A stretch of 64,000 nt of DNA from AP-15 sp963762575 (GCA_963762575.1 CAVXLL010000013.1:372001-436000); one strand, 5' to 3'. Shown: positions 53,677-62,648, numbered from the stretch's first letter. A program made the numbers and translations. Notes: generated by a model not told the origin, from the sequence alone.

Positions 53677-55038
53677 CTATTCGGATTTCTCCGGCACAGG
53701 CAGCCCGGCCTTGGCAGCGAAATCGCGCCCTCGCTCGATGTAGTCGCGATAATGACCAAAGCTCGGGGCGGCCGGCGACAGCAGGACCACGCCCCCCGGC
53801 GGCGTCACTTGCCGCGCGTACGCGACCGCGTCCTTCATCGACTGGGCGCGGTAGATCTTGCAGGCGACGTCGTGCCGCCGGGTCGCGACTGCCCGCGCCA
53901 GCGAATAAATCCGTTCCCCGCTGGTGCCGAGACAGATAACGGCCTTTGCGGCGCCTGCGACCGCCTTTTCGACGAGCTTGCTGTAGTCGATACCCCGATC
54001 GTGCCCGCCGAGGATGACCGTTATGTCGCGCCCCGCATAGACCGCCAAGGCTGCGAGGGTCGATTCCGGTATTGTGGAGATACTGTCGTCGACGAACAGC
54101 ACCCCTCCGATCTTACCTAGTTCCTGCTGGCGGTGCGGCAATCCGCGGAACCCGCTGGCCGCCCGAAGGGCTGCCGCCGGATCGAGATCGAGCGACTTCG
54201 CCACGGTCAACGCCGCACACAAATTGGACCGATTATGGGGTCGCGCGAGATAGGGGTTGCGCACGTGCCCGATTACCGCTGCGCCGTCCAATACCTCGGT
54301 GCCGCAGCAATGAATCCGGCGTTCGTCCTCAAAAACATCCTGTCGCGCCGGCGGGCCGGTGGCGAACCGCTCGACGATTTCGGCCGCAGCGTGGTGAATG
54401 ATGCGGCGGCGGCTGTGATTCAACAGATTGATCTTGTCGCGAAAATAGTTCTCGACCGAGAGGTGCCAATCGATGTGCTCTGGGTAAAGCGAGGTCAGCA
54501 CCGCGATATCGCATACCGCTTCAAAATCTGCGGCTTGATAGCTGGAGACTTCGATCACCGCGATATCCGCGGTCGCGCCGTCGATCCCGGTGATCGGGAT
54601 GCCGATATTCCCGACCAGCGCCACCCGCCGGCCGAGCCTTGCCAATATATGCGCAATCAGCGACGCCGTAGTGCTCTTCCCCTTGGTTCCGGTCACGCAG
54701 ATCGTCGTGAGGTCGAGCCGTTCGGCAAACCACAGGTTCAACAGCGATGTGACGTGTGTGCCCGCCGCTCGGGCGGATTGGATTTCGTGCCGATAGAGGC
54801 TGACGCCGGGTGATTTGACAACGATATCGATATTGTCCAGGGCTCCCGCGATCCGGTCTCCCCCGAGGGCGTATTCGATGTTGGCTCCAAGCGCGTCCGG
54901 CGCGGGCCCATGTCCATCGTCCAACACCAATAGAGGCAGGCTCGGATTGAGCCGTCTCAGGAACTTGATCGCCGCCCTCCCCTCGCGGCCGAGCCCCCAG
55001 ACCGCGACACGCTGCGTCCCGATATCAGCCGCACGCAT
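53677..55038 (-). CDS. murD2: UDP-MurNAc-L-alanyl-L-glutamate synthetase MurD2 (MurD-type ligase)
   Basis: ATP-dependent Mur ligase. 453 residues: Rossmann-like N-domain QRVAVWGLGREGRAAIKFL, ATP loop CVTGTKGKSTTASLIAHIL, central DIAVIEVSSYQAADFE and TSLYPEHIDWHLSVENYF, and C-domain HRQQELGKIGGVLFVDDSIS, VILGGHDRGIDY, LLSPAAPSFGHYRDY. The protein is MurD-like, but it is encoded with murL, whose known partner MurD2 adds L-Glu, not D-Glu, to UDP-MurNAc-L-Ala. I assign it on that context; a canonical MurD would usually lie in the dcw cluster. Start overlaps the murL stop by 14 bases. Confidence 0.88.
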   Translation of the reverse strand: MRAADIGTQRVAVWGLGREGRAAIKFLRRLNPSLPLLVLDDGHGPAPDALGANIEYALGGDRIAGALDNIDIVVKSPGVSLYRHEIQSARAAGTHVTSLLNLWFAERLDLTTICVTGTKGKSTTASLIAHILARLGRRVALVGNIGIPITGIDGATADIAVIEVSSYQAADFEAVCDIAVLTSLYPEHIDWHLSVENYFRDKINLLNHSRRRIIHHAAAEIVERFATGPPARQDVFEDERRIHCCGTEVLDGAAVIGHVRNPYLARPHNRSNLCAALTVAKSLDLDPAAALRAASGFRGLPHRQQELGKIGGVLFVDDSISTIPESTLAALAVYAGRDITVILGGHDRGIDYSKLVEKAVAGAAKAVICLGTSGERIYSLARAVATRRHDVACKIYRAQSMKDAVAYARQVTPPGGVVLLSPAAPSFGHYRDYIERGRDFAAKAGLPVPEKSE

Positions 55039-56356
55039 CGAGCAAGGCCAAATACGGTGTCGGCACGCGGTGCGGGTGCCGGACCTCCAATAGCGTCCGA
55101 AATTCGGCCGAGCCGCCGTCGCCCAACGAAGGAAATTCCTCGTTCAGCCGGCGCACCACCCTGTCGTCGCGCCAGTCAGGATGGCCTGCGAGATGGGACA
55201 TTACGCCTGCGCTTTCGGAAATTTCTCCAACGCATTCAAAAGGCTTGTTGGCGCGCAAGCCGCACAATTCGGCAAAACCGTCGCGCTGGGTTTCATCGTC
55301 CAACAGGTTGCCGCCGAATATTTCGATCAGATCCGGTTTTGCGACAAACGGCGAAAGCGCCAGAAACACGAACCGGCATTTCGGACAGTCGCAGCACCAG
55401 CGACGCCCGCGCGCCTCGCGCGCTTGCCGGAATGCCGTATTGCAGCTTCGGAAGATGCCAAAATATGCCGGGTAATTCGAGAACCTCCGGGCGATCTCGA
55501 TCTCCGACAATGGACGCAAGAGAGAAAAGTAGCTGATGCTCGGCGAAATCGACCGTTCGACATATGCAGCGAAATCTTGTTCGAACTCCAGCGACTTGCT
55601 GTACTGATGATTGATCTCAATCCCATCGAGGCTGAGGTTTGCAGCGCTGGCGGAGTGCTCGTTCGACATCGCCACAGCATTGCAACCCGACAGCACGGCG
55701 GAGGCCAAGGCAATGGCGCTTAAGATGCCGGTTATCGGAACGTGGCCGTTCAGCGCGCCGGCCTCGTTGAGCATCAACAGGCCGGCATCGAGCCGGCGAC
55801 GGACCCTAATGAAGGGCAGTTTTGTGGCTGCGATGCAGGCAGCGATCGGTTCGGCGTCACCCAGCGAAAAAAGGACAAGCGGTTCACTGCGCTGCCTGAG
55901 GCACTCGATCGTGACGATCGAATCCTTGCCGCCGCCGACCGGGACACACGTCCTCCTCGGAAGATCGACGGTTATCGGTGTGGCTGCCTGCGCTGGACTC
56001 GACTGAAAGCGAAAATGGCCGTGCAGCGAGACGCCATTTCTGAATGCAAATTCGGCCAAGCCCTTTTCATAGAATTTCTGGAGAAACTCTGCGGTCTTTT
56101 CGTCTAGTTCGAAGGCTCGGCACGTCAGTACCTTTGGTATAAATGCTTTGTAGTAGCTCACCCCCGACAACAACAGGATCAGGCGGAAGATCCGGTCGAG
56201 CACTGCCCCGGCCGCGGACGAAAGCTGCTGCGGAGCAAAATCAAAAATCAGCTGCTCTTCGAACCGCGGGCCGCCGTCGTAGCTGTAGCAGAGCGACAGT
56301 GTGGATCGCGCCGGGTCGTAGCGGTAGTCTTCAAAGACGAACTCGTTATACGCCAT
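55025..56356 (-). CDS. murL: UDP-MurNAc-L-alanyl-L-glutamate epimerase MurL
   Basis: 443 residues. N-domain MAYNEFVFEDYRYDPARSTL, SGVSYYKAFIPKVL; a PP-loop-like nucleotide motif RRTCVPVGGGKDSIVTIE; GILSAIALASAVLSGCNAVA, MSNEHSASAANLSLDGIE; and a Cys-rich site RRWCCDCPKCRFVFLALSPF. These are features of MurL, which inverts the terminal L-Glu of UDP-MurNAc-L-Ala-L-Glu using ATP, giving the D-Glu needed in peptidoglycan without a free D-Glu pool (described in Xanthomonas). Overlaps DUF4392 upstream (11 bases) and murD2 downstream (14 bases), so the three are translationally coupled. Confidence 0.88.
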   Translation of the reverse strand: MAYNEFVFEDYRYDPARSTLSLCYSYDGGPRFEEQLIFDFAPQQLSSAAGAVLDRIFRLILLLSGVSYYKAFIPKVLTCRAFELDEKTAEFLQKFYEKGLAEFAFRNGVSLHGHFRFQSSPAQAATPITVDLPRRTCVPVGGGKDSIVTIECLRQRSEPLVLFSLGDAEPIAACIAATKLPFIRVRRRLDAGLLMLNEAGALNGHVPITGILSAIALASAVLSGCNAVAMSNEHSASAANLSLDGIEINHQYSKSLEFEQDFAAYVERSISPSISYFSLLRPLSEIEIARRFSNYPAYFGIFRSCNTAFRQAREARGRRWCCDCPKCRFVFLALSPFVAKPDLIEIFGGNLLDDETQRDGFAELCGLRANKPFECVGEISESAGVMSHLAGHPDWRDDRVVRRLNEEFPSLGDGGSAEFRTLLEVRHPHRVPTPYLALLDACG

Positions 56357-57281
56357 GCCCGGCCTGGACCAAGGAGCGGATCTCCTGCAGCTTGCCGTGG
56401 TGTATGGTCATATCGAGATTGTCGACGGTCATCGTGCGCAAACGCGAGACGCCGTCGACCGCGGGCCCATTAGTGACCGTCGCTTCGAGAACCGCTTGGT
56501 CGAGCTTTTCGTCCAGACAGACGAGCAGCCGCTCGCGCCAATCCGGACGCAACGCGGCGAGCGCACCGAGAAGAGCATAGGCCCCCCAGTTCGAAACCCC
56601 GGCCACGATCAGATGCCGCGCCGGGGTGATGCAGGCGATCGTCGCGCCATGATCGACATGTTGCGCGATCAGTTCACGGGGGAGCGATCCCATCCCGATT
56701 TCGTTGCCGCCATCCCCGATCGCGATCGTCTCCCAGGGTCCTGCAGTGAAGAGGTCATCGAGTGGCGCCGTATGCGAGCTGATATCGAGACCCCTCATAT
56801 TGCGCGGCGCGCCGTCGGCGCTGCGTCCGCAGCGCTCGATCGAGATCGCGTGGGTAATCCCGGCGCGGCGCCAGGTCTCGACCATCGCGGGGACACCGGC
56901 GGCATCGACCGGGACGCTGGATAATCCCGCTCCCGTCAAAGCAGCAACGCAGGCGCCGCGGCACGGGTCGTCGGTGGCAAGTCGGCATGTGATGCCGACC
57001 GCTTCGAGGCCTTCCGCCAGCAGCGCCGCGCCGACCGGCCCGTCGGTCTCTGCTGCGGGGGGTGAACCCTGTGGAACGTAGAAGCCGGTGATCAATCCGA
57101 CCCTCGCAGCCGGCGCCACCGCCAAGGCCGAGGCGGCGCTCAACAAGCCGCCCCTGGCAGCTGCGAATAGGGCGGTGACATTACGCCCGACATCGACCTG
57201 AATTAGCTGCTCGATCTCATCGACCAGCGAACGTGCCAACGACACCCCTGCCATCGCTATTGCAAGGTCATCCACCGCCAT
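56346..57281 (-). CDS. DUF4392 protein, D-glutamate cyclase C-terminal-domain-like
   Basis: 311 residues: VGLITGFYVPQGSPPAAETDGP, GLEAVGITCRLATDD, HAISIERCGRSADGAPRNM, RGLDISSHTAPLDDLF, ETIAIGDGGNEIGMGSLP. This matches the C-terminal domain of the human mitochondrial enzyme DGLUCY, which turns D-Glu into 5-oxo-D-proline. In animals the protein is DUF1445 plus DUF4392 in one chain; here the halves are separate genes. Overlaps murL by 11 bases. Activity on D-Glu here is inference from the family and neighbours. Confidence 0.85.
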   Translation of the reverse strand: MAVDDLAIAMAGVSLARSLVDEIEQLIQVDVGRNVTALFAAARGGLLSAASALAVAPAARVGLITGFYVPQGSPPAAETDGPVGAALLAEGLEAVGITCRLATDDPCRGACVAALTGAGLSSVPVDAAGVPAMVETWRRAGITHAISIERCGRSADGAPRNMRGLDISSHTAPLDDLFTAGPWETIAIGDGGNEIGMGSLPRELIAQHVDHGATIACITPARHLIVAGVSNWGAYALLGALAALRPDWRERLLVCLDEKLDQAVLEATVTNGPAVDGVSRLRTMTVDNLDMTIHHGKLQEIRSLVQAGHGV

Positions 57282-57435
57282 TCTCTCCCTCTCCGCCCGC
57301 TTGCGGGGGGAGAGGGCCGGGGTGAGGTGGGTGGCGCCGTTGTTCCCGCGAGCCGCCGGAAAGCCACCTCACCCTCCCACGCCTTCGGCGCGGGCCCCTC
57401 CCTCTCCCCCGCGACGCGGCGGAGAGGGGCATATC
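57282..57435. repeat. Two family B repeat units between DUF1445 and DUF4392 genes
   Basis: First unit about 57282-57336 (CTCTCCGCCCGCTTGCGGGG then GAGAGGGCCGGGGTGAGG), second about 57362-57432 (CCACCTCACCCTCCCACGCC, then CCCGCGACGCGGCGGAGAGG). The pair fills most of the 190-base gap in an otherwise tightly packed operon. Confidence 0.75.
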
Positions 57436-57472
57436 GCCCAGACCCGCGGCTGCACTCGGGTCGACATAGAGC

Positions 57473-58273
57473 CTACAGACTCGCTAACTTCGAGTTGACC
57501 AGATCGGTGATCAGCATCGAGCCCGGCGCGTGGGTGATGCAGAACTCCGGCCTAACCTGCGCGATAACCGCTTGCGGAGTGACGCCGCAGGCCCAGAAGA
57601 CCGGCAACTCGTCGCTTTCGACCGGCACGGCGTCGCCGTAATCCGGTTTTGCCAGATCGGCGACGCCGATCGCCGCCGGCAAGCCGATATGCACCGGCGC
57701 ACCGTGCACCGAGGGAAAGCGCGATGTAATCTGAATCGCGCGAATTGCATCGCTCGGTTTTAGGGGCCGCATGGAGACGACGAGCGGGCCGGCGAAGGGC
57801 CCCGCCGGCTGGCATTGGATATTGGTCCGGTACATCGGCACATTCGAGCCGCAGGTCATGTGGCGCAGCTCGATCCCGTCCTCAATGAGCGCATGCTCGA
57901 ATGAAAACGAGCAGCCGAGCGCAAAGCTGACCAGATCGTCGCGCCACACATGCGAGACCTCCAGAGGCTCTTCGATCAGCTCGCCGCGGCGCCAGACGCG
58001 ATAGCGCGGCAGATCGGTGCGTAAGTCGAGATCCTCGCCCAAACTCGGCAGGCGCGGGTCGCCCGGCTCGGAGACTGCGAGCACCGGACAAGGTTTCGGG
58101 TTTGCCTGAGCGAACCGCAGGAAGTCGTGGGCCAGCGCTTGCGGCAAAATGACAAGGTTGGCCTGAACGTTGCCGGGCGCGAGTCCCGCCGTCGGCCCGG
58201 AGAAGTCCCGAGAGCGAATCCGCATTCGCTCGCGCCTGCCGGCTTCGACGGCCGGAGAAGACCCTAAATCCAT
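57473..58273 (-). CDS. DUF1445 putative hydro-lyase, D-glutamate cyclase N-terminal-domain-like
   Basis: 266 residues: RSRDFSGPTAGLAPGNVQAN, RFAQANPKPCPVLAVSEPG, LDLRTDLPRYRVWRRGEL, RDDLVSFALGCSFSFEHAL, SNVPMYRTNIQCQPAGPFAG, VHGAPVHIGLPAAIGVADL and FWACGVTPQAVIAQVRP. This is the complete YcsI/DUF1445 fold, matching the N-terminal half of D-glutamate cyclase. It is the first gene of the minus-strand run DUF1445-DUF4392-murL-murD2. ATG 58273. Confidence 0.9.
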   Translation of the reverse strand: MDLGSSPAVEAGRRERMRIRSRDFSGPTAGLAPGNVQANLVILPQALAHDFLRFAQANPKPCPVLAVSEPGDPRLPSLGEDLDLRTDLPRYRVWRRGELIEEPLEVSHVWRDDLVSFALGCSFSFEHALIEDGIELRHMTCGSNVPMYRTNIQCQPAGPFAGPLVVSMRPLKPSDAIRAIQITSRFPSVHGAPVHIGLPAAIGVADLAKPDYGDAVPVESDELPVFWACGVTPQAVIAQVRPEFCITHAPGSMLITDLVNSKLASL

Positions 58274-58330
58274 GGAGTTATCCCCATCCTGCAGCCCGCA
58301 ATCTACAGCCGATCGGACTCGGGCGCCAAG

Positions 58331-58528
58331 CTATGCCGGAAGCCCACTACGGATCGGTCCTTCAGCCGGTGGATCGCGTACCGGCGACGGCGGGGGTTCC
58401 ACCGGGGGCACCGGGATCGGGTCGGGCGGCTCGATGACCGGCGGCGGCCGGTCAGGGTCGGGCGGCGGTTCGGGCGGTGTACCCGGTGGCGGGTGCGGCG
58501 TCGGACCTTGGGCCGAGTACGGGGCGCG
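58331..58528 (-). CDS. Possible small proline-rich protein
   Basis: On the minus strand a frame just after sdhAF4 reads IRAPYSAQGPTPHPPPGTPP, EPPPDPDRPPPVIEPPDPIP, VPPVEPPPSPVRDPPAEGP and stops at 58331. Short Pro-rich proteins of this style are common in Rhizobiales. There is no good start codon (CTG at best), so this may be a remnant; the forward ORF over the same bases is its Gly-rich shadow. Confidence 0.35.
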   Translation of the reverse strand, partial: RAPYSAQGPTPHPPPGTPPEPPPDPDRPPPVIEPPDPIPVPPVEPPPSPVRDPPAEGPIRSGLPA

Positions 58529-58538
58529 AATCAGTATC

Positions 58539-58694
58539 TCAAAAATCGGTGCACCGCCCGTTGTATTCCCAGTCGCCGTAGCGCGTCGGCTCGGGCCCCT
58601 TCGGGCCGCCGATCTCGCGTGGCTGTTGCGGTTGGCCCGCTTCGGGGAGAGTGGCCGGACGATGCTTAGTAGTATCGGGAGGTTTTTCCTTCAT
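58539..58694 (-). CDS. SdhAF4/DUF1674 succinate dehydrogenase assembly-factor-like protein (51 aa)
   Basis: From ATG 58694: MKEKPPDTTKHRPATLPEAG, then EIGGPKGPEPTRYGDWEYNG, then RCTDF and TGA at 58539-58541. The phrase GPEPTRYGDWE-x-x-GRC-x-DF is the DUF1674 signature; in mitochondria SDHAF4 helps attach FAD-loaded SdhA. The gene is too short for most ORF cut-offs and lies between the CoA-transferase gene (divergent) and the D-glutamate operon. Confidence 0.9.
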   Translation of the reverse strand: MKEKPPDTTKHRPATLPEAGQPQQPREIGGPKGPEPTRYGDWEYNGRCTDF

Positions 58695-58760
58695 ATACCG
58701 AATATGGGAGGAAGTGTCGTAGCCTCAACCGTGCTTCGGCGCGCGATTTTGGAGGAGAAA

Positions 58761-59882
58761 ATGGGCCGGCCGCTCGAAGGAATGCTGGTGGTGTCGGTCG
58801 AGCAGGCGGTCGCCGCACCGCTTTGCACCTGCCGCCTTGCCGATGCCGGCGCACGGGTCATCAAGATCGAGCGGCCGGAAGGCGATTTTGCACGCGGCTA
58901 CGACCGGGCCGCCGACGGCCAGAGCAGCTATTTCGTATGGCTCAACCGCGGCAAGGAATCGGTCGTTCTCGACATCAAAAACCCAGTCGACCATGACCTG
59001 CTCGCGCGGCTGATCTCCCGCGCTGACGTGCTCGTGCAGAACCTGATGCCGGGCGCCATGGCCCGCGCCGGCTTCGACCTCGGCGAGCTGCGTGGGCATC
59101 ATCCGCGGCTCGTCATCTGCTCGATCTCCGGCTACGGCGAGAGCGGCCCATACCGCGACATGAAGTCCTACGACATGCTGATCCAGGCGGAAACCGGCCT
59201 CGCCTCGCTGACCGGGCCGGCGGAGGCGCCGGGCCGGGTCGGCGCTTCGGTGACTGACATCGCGGCCGGGCTCAACGCCTACGCCGCAATCCTCGAAGCG
59301 TCGATTGCCCGGCAGCGGACCGGGGACGGGGCGCTGATCCGGGTATCGTTGTTCGACGCGACGGCAGAGTGGATGGCGGTCCCGCTGATCCATTTCGATT
59401 ATGGCGGCCGCGCGCCGGAGCGGATGGGTCTCGCCCACCCCTCGGTCGTGCCTTACGGCCTGTTTTCGACCGGCGACGGCACGGAGATCCTGATCGCGAT
59501 CCAAAACGAGCGGGAATGGCGGCGTTTTTGCGCCGAAATCCTGGGTGATGCCGCTCTCGCCGAGGACCCGCGCTTCAGCGACAACAACCGGCGGGTCGCG
59601 CACCGCGCCGAGGTCGACGCGCGGGTCGCCGCAGAGTTCGCCCGCCAGTCGCGCGGAGCTCTCGCCGAGCGGCTGAAATCAGCGGAGATCGCCTTCGGCA
59701 ACTTCAACACGGTCGAGGATTTTTCCCGTCATCCGCACCTCCGGCGGATCGCGGTCGAGACCCCGCAAGGCCCGGTTCTAATGCCACCTGCCCCGGCGAT
59801 ATTCGAGGAAGAGCGGCTCCCCGGCCGGGTGCCGGCTCTCGGCGAGCACACCGCGGCGGTGCGCGCCGAGTTTGCGCTATGA
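58761..59882 (+). CDS. CaiB/BaiF (family III) CoA-transferase
   Basis: 373 residues. LVVSVEQAVAAPLCTCRLADAG, VIKIERPEGDFARGYD, LNRGKESVVLDIKNP, LVQNLMPGAMARAGF, ISGYGESGPYRDMKSYDMLI (with the catalytic Asp and nearby Gln-Ala-Glu), TDIAAGLNAYAAILEA. Moves CoA between carboxylic acids; the acid is unknown (relatives act on mesaconate, succinate/citramalate or formyl groups). I use ATG 58761 with GGAGGAG seven bases upstream; the long upstream extension is antisense to sdhAF4. Ends in an ATGA overlap with the SMR gene. Confidence 0.93.
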   Translation: MGRPLEGMLVVSVEQAVAAPLCTCRLADAGARVIKIERPEGDFARGYDRAADGQSSYFVWLNRGKESVVLDIKNPVDHDLLARLISRADVLVQNLMPGAMARAGFDLGELRGHHPRLVICSISGYGESGPYRDMKSYDMLIQAETGLASLTGPAEAPGRVGASVTDIAAGLNAYAAILEASIARQRTGDGALIRVSLFDATAEWMAVPLIHFDYGGRAPERMGLAHPSVVPYGLFSTGDGTEILIAIQNEREWRRFCAEILGDAALAEDPRFSDNNRRVAHRAEVDARVAAEFARQSRGALAERLKSAEIAFGNFNTVEDFSRHPHLRRIAVETPQGPVLMPPAPAIFEEERLPGRVPALGEHTAAVRAEFAL

Positions 59883-60202
59883 GCCGCGTTTATCTCGCCG
59901 CGGCAATCGTTCTCGAGATCTGCGGAACGACCGCGTTGAAGCTCTCCGACGGGTTCACCCGGGTCGGTCCGTCGGGCGCGGTCGTACTCTGCTACGTTGC
60001 GAGCTTTGCGCTATTGGCCCTGGCGTTGCGCGGGATCGAGCTGTCGATCGCCTATGCGGTGTGGTCCGGTGTCGGCACGGCGGTCGTGGCGGCGATCGGC
60101 ATCGTCTGGTTCGGCGAGAGCGCCGGAGCCTGGAAACTGCTGTGTCTAGGGCTGATCGTGCTCGGGGTCGCGGGGCTCCACCTGTCTGAGAGAGCTTCGT
60201 GA
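59879..60202 (+). CDS. Small multidrug resistance (SMR/EmrE-like) transporter
   Basis: 107 residues, four membrane helices. The essential membrane glutamate is in LAAAIVLEICGTTALKLS (TM1), with the family tail LKLSDGFTR. Later WSGVGTAVVAAIGIVWFGES is the TM3-4 region. Exports cationic compounds or guanidinium-like ions by proton exchange. Starts within the CoA-transferase stop, so the two are coupled. Confidence 0.92.
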   Translation: MSRVYLAAAIVLEICGTTALKLSDGFTRVGPSGAVVLCYVASFALLALALRGIELSIAYAVWSGVGTAVVAAIGIVWFGESAGAWKLLCLGLIVLGVAGLHLSERAS

Positions 60203-60206
60203 AACG

Positions 60207-61178
60207 CTACTGCGCGAGCAAGGCGGCGCAGCCGAGAAATGCCGGCAGCGGATGCGTGACGACAAAGGTCGGAATCTGCTCGAGATAACTGCGGAAGCGA
60301 CCCTTAGCCTCGAAGCGCTCGCGAAAGGGCGAATCGAGAAAAGTCTGGCCGAGCTTGGGGACGATCCCGCCGCCGATATAGACGCCGCCGCGCGCCCCGA
60401 GGGTCAGCGCCAAGTTGCCCGCCATCGTCCCGAGCATCGCGCAAAACATTGTCGTTGACTCGACGCACAGCGGGTCCTGGGCGCGGATTGCGAAATCGGT
60501 GATCTGAGCCGCCGTATAGCCCTTCGCCGGCACGCCGTCGATGACGGCGAGAGTGTTGTAGAGGTTGACGAGCCCCGGGCCCGACAAGGCTCGTTCAGCC
60601 GAGACATGATCGAAATGCCGGCGCATCCGATCGAGTACGGCGCCCTCGCGATCGGTGGCGGGCGCCATCGTCGCATGCCCGCCTTCGCCGGTCAGCGCGA
60701 TCCAGCCTTTGCCGGACGGCACCAGTCCGGAGACGCCGAGCCCCGACCCCGGGCCGAGCACGCCGATCGGAGCGCCGGCGGCCGCCGCCCCACCGCCGAC
60801 CGCCTGCCGATCCTCCGGGGCGAGACGGGGGATCGCCAACGCCAGCGCTGTAAAATCATTGATGACCTCGAGCCGTTCGAAGGCGAACCGGGTCTTTAAG
60901 GCCAGGACCGAAAACCTCCAAGGGTGATTGGTCATCGCAACACGATCGCCGGTGATTGGTGAGGCGATCGCGATTGCTCCTTGCCGCGGCATCGCCAACG
61001 GCCCGCGCTCCGCGAGAAAGGCGGAGAGCGCATCGTCTATGGTCGGATAGTCTTCATCCGCGAGCGTGCGCGAGTGCAGCAGCTTTGCGTCCGGCGACAC
61101 CAGGCCGAAGCGGGCGTGAGTGGCGCCGATGTCGCCAACCAGCCAGGTCGCAGACGCGCTCGGCGCGGAATTCACCAT
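60207..61178 (-). CDS. glk: Glucokinase Glk
   Basis: Phosphorylates glucose with ATP. 323 residues of the bacterial GlkA type: LVGDIGATHARFGLV (phosphate loop), AIASPITGDRVAMTNHPWRF, LEVINDFTALALAIP (catalytic Asp), GVLGPGSGLGVSGLVP and GEGGHATMAP (glucose-binding Glu/His). The ATG at 61178 overlaps the otsA stop (ATGGTGA), which fixes the start over an upstream in-frame ATG. It supplies glucose-6-phosphate next to the trehalose genes. Confidence 0.95.
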   Translation of the reverse strand: MVNSAPSASATWLVGDIGATHARFGLVSPDAKLLHSRTLADEDYPTIDDALSAFLAERGPLAMPRQGAIAIASPITGDRVAMTNHPWRFSVLALKTRFAFERLEVINDFTALALAIPRLAPEDRQAVGGGAAAAGAPIGVLGPGSGLGVSGLVPSGKGWIALTGEGGHATMAPATDREGAVLDRMRRHFDHVSAERALSGPGLVNLYNTLAVIDGVPAKGYTAAQITDFAIRAQDPLCVESTTMFCAMLGTMAGNLALTLGARGGVYIGGGIVPKLGQTFLDSPFRERFEAKGRFRSYLEQIPTFVVTHPLPAFLGCAALLAQ

Positions 61179-62648
61179 CCCCGGGCGGTCGCCGTCAGGG
61201 CGCGCACAAACCTCTCGCGCCACGCAGTTATGTCGTTGCGTTCGAGGATCTTCATCATCGCGGTCCAGCGCTCCTTGCGCTCGCCGAGCGGCATGTCGAG
61301 CCCTTGCAGGATGGCCTCGGCCATTCCTTCGATATCGAACGGATTGACGATCACCGCCTCGCCGAGCTCACGTGCCGCGCCAGCAAAGCACGACAATATC
61401 AGAACTCCGGGATCGTCGGCAGATTGCGAAGCGACATATTCCTTGGCCACCAGGTTCATGCCGTCGCGCAGCGGGGTGACCAGGCCGATCCGGCTCGCCC
61501 GAAAGAACCCGGTCAGGAATTGGTGGCTGAAGCTCTTGTTGATGTACCGCAACGGTGTCCAGTCGAATTCGCCGTAGCGGCTGTTGATTTGGCCGGCAGC
61601 CGCTGCGAGGTTCCTGCGTATCTCCCGATATTCCGGAACCTCGGAGCGCGACGGCGGCGCGATTTGTATGAGCACCGTTCGGCCGCGCGTCTCGCGATAG
61701 GTCTCGAGCAGGCGCGAATAAGCCTGAAAACGGGCTTCGAGGCCTTTCGAATAGTCGAGCCGATCGACGCCGATCATCAGGGACCGGTTCCCCAAGCTTT
61801 GGCGCAGGCGCCGCATGTGCCGGCTGCCTTCGGCGGCCTCGGCCTGCGCCGAAACTGTCGCGACGTCGATGCCGATCGGGAATACCTGCGCGTGCACGAT
61901 GCGCCCGAAGGCACGCAGGACGCCGTGTTCCAGTTCCTCTCCGCCGGCCCAGCGCAGCAGATAATCCCTGAAACCGTCCAAGTCCGATTGGGTTTGAAAG
62001 CCGACCAGATCGTAAGCGCACAGTGATCGCATCAGCGACTGGTGATTTGGCAGGACGCGCAGCAATTCGGCGGCCGGAAAAGGTGTGTGCAGGAAGAAGC
62101 CGATGGGCTCGGTCCGGTCCAGCTTGCGCAGCTCTTCGGCAAGCGGGATCAGATGATAGTCGTGAACCCAGACGAGATCCCGCGGCAACAGCATCGGCGC
62201 CAGAATTCGCGCAAACATCCGGTTGACGCGCAAATAACCGGAGAGGTTACGCCGCGAGAACTGTACCAGGGAGCTGCGAAAATGAAACAACGGCCAGAGC
62301 ACGCGGTTGGCGTAACCGATGTAGTATTCGTCAAAATCCTTCTGCGAGAGATCGACGGTAGCAAAGGTTAGTTGCCCATCGGCGACTATGCCCGGCTCGG
62401 TACGTACCTCCTCCTGAACCTCGCCGCTCCAACCGAACCAGATGCCACCGCTCTGCTGCAGAGCAGCCCGTATCGCGACTGCCAGTCCTCCCGAGTTCGG
62501 GCTTTGCGGCGACGGCCGGCGTTACTCGATTGGAAACCACCACCAAACGCCTGCTCGCAGCGTTTGCGCGCGAGAATACCGAGTCTGCCAATCGTGGTTT
62601 TCTGGCTGCGCCGGCTCGACCGGTGAAGGCAAAATCACTTTCGGTCAT
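61172..62648 (-). CDS. otsA: Trehalose-6-phosphate synthase OtsA, one frameshift
   Basis: GT20 enzyme joining UDP-glucose and glucose-6-phosphate. N-terminal RRLVVVSNRVTPAV is in one frame; one extra base near 62495 separates it from SGGLAVAIRAALQQSGGIWF, GWSGEV, DFDEYYIGYANRVLWPLFH. The rest is continuous: VWVHDYHLIPLAEELR, GFFLHTPFPAAELLRVLP, GVDRLDYSKGLEARFQAY, LVTPLRDGMNLVAKEYVA and LSCFAGAARELGEAVIVNP, all substrate-binding blocks. About 491 residues after repair. ATG 62648, 97 bases after otsB; overlaps glk. Confidence 0.93.

Noticed and set aside
58170..58760. N-terminal extension of the CoA-transferase
   Set aside because: It is Gly-rich shadow of a Pro-rich minus-strand frame and antisense to the DUF1674 gene; the ATG at 58761 has a strong ribosome site.
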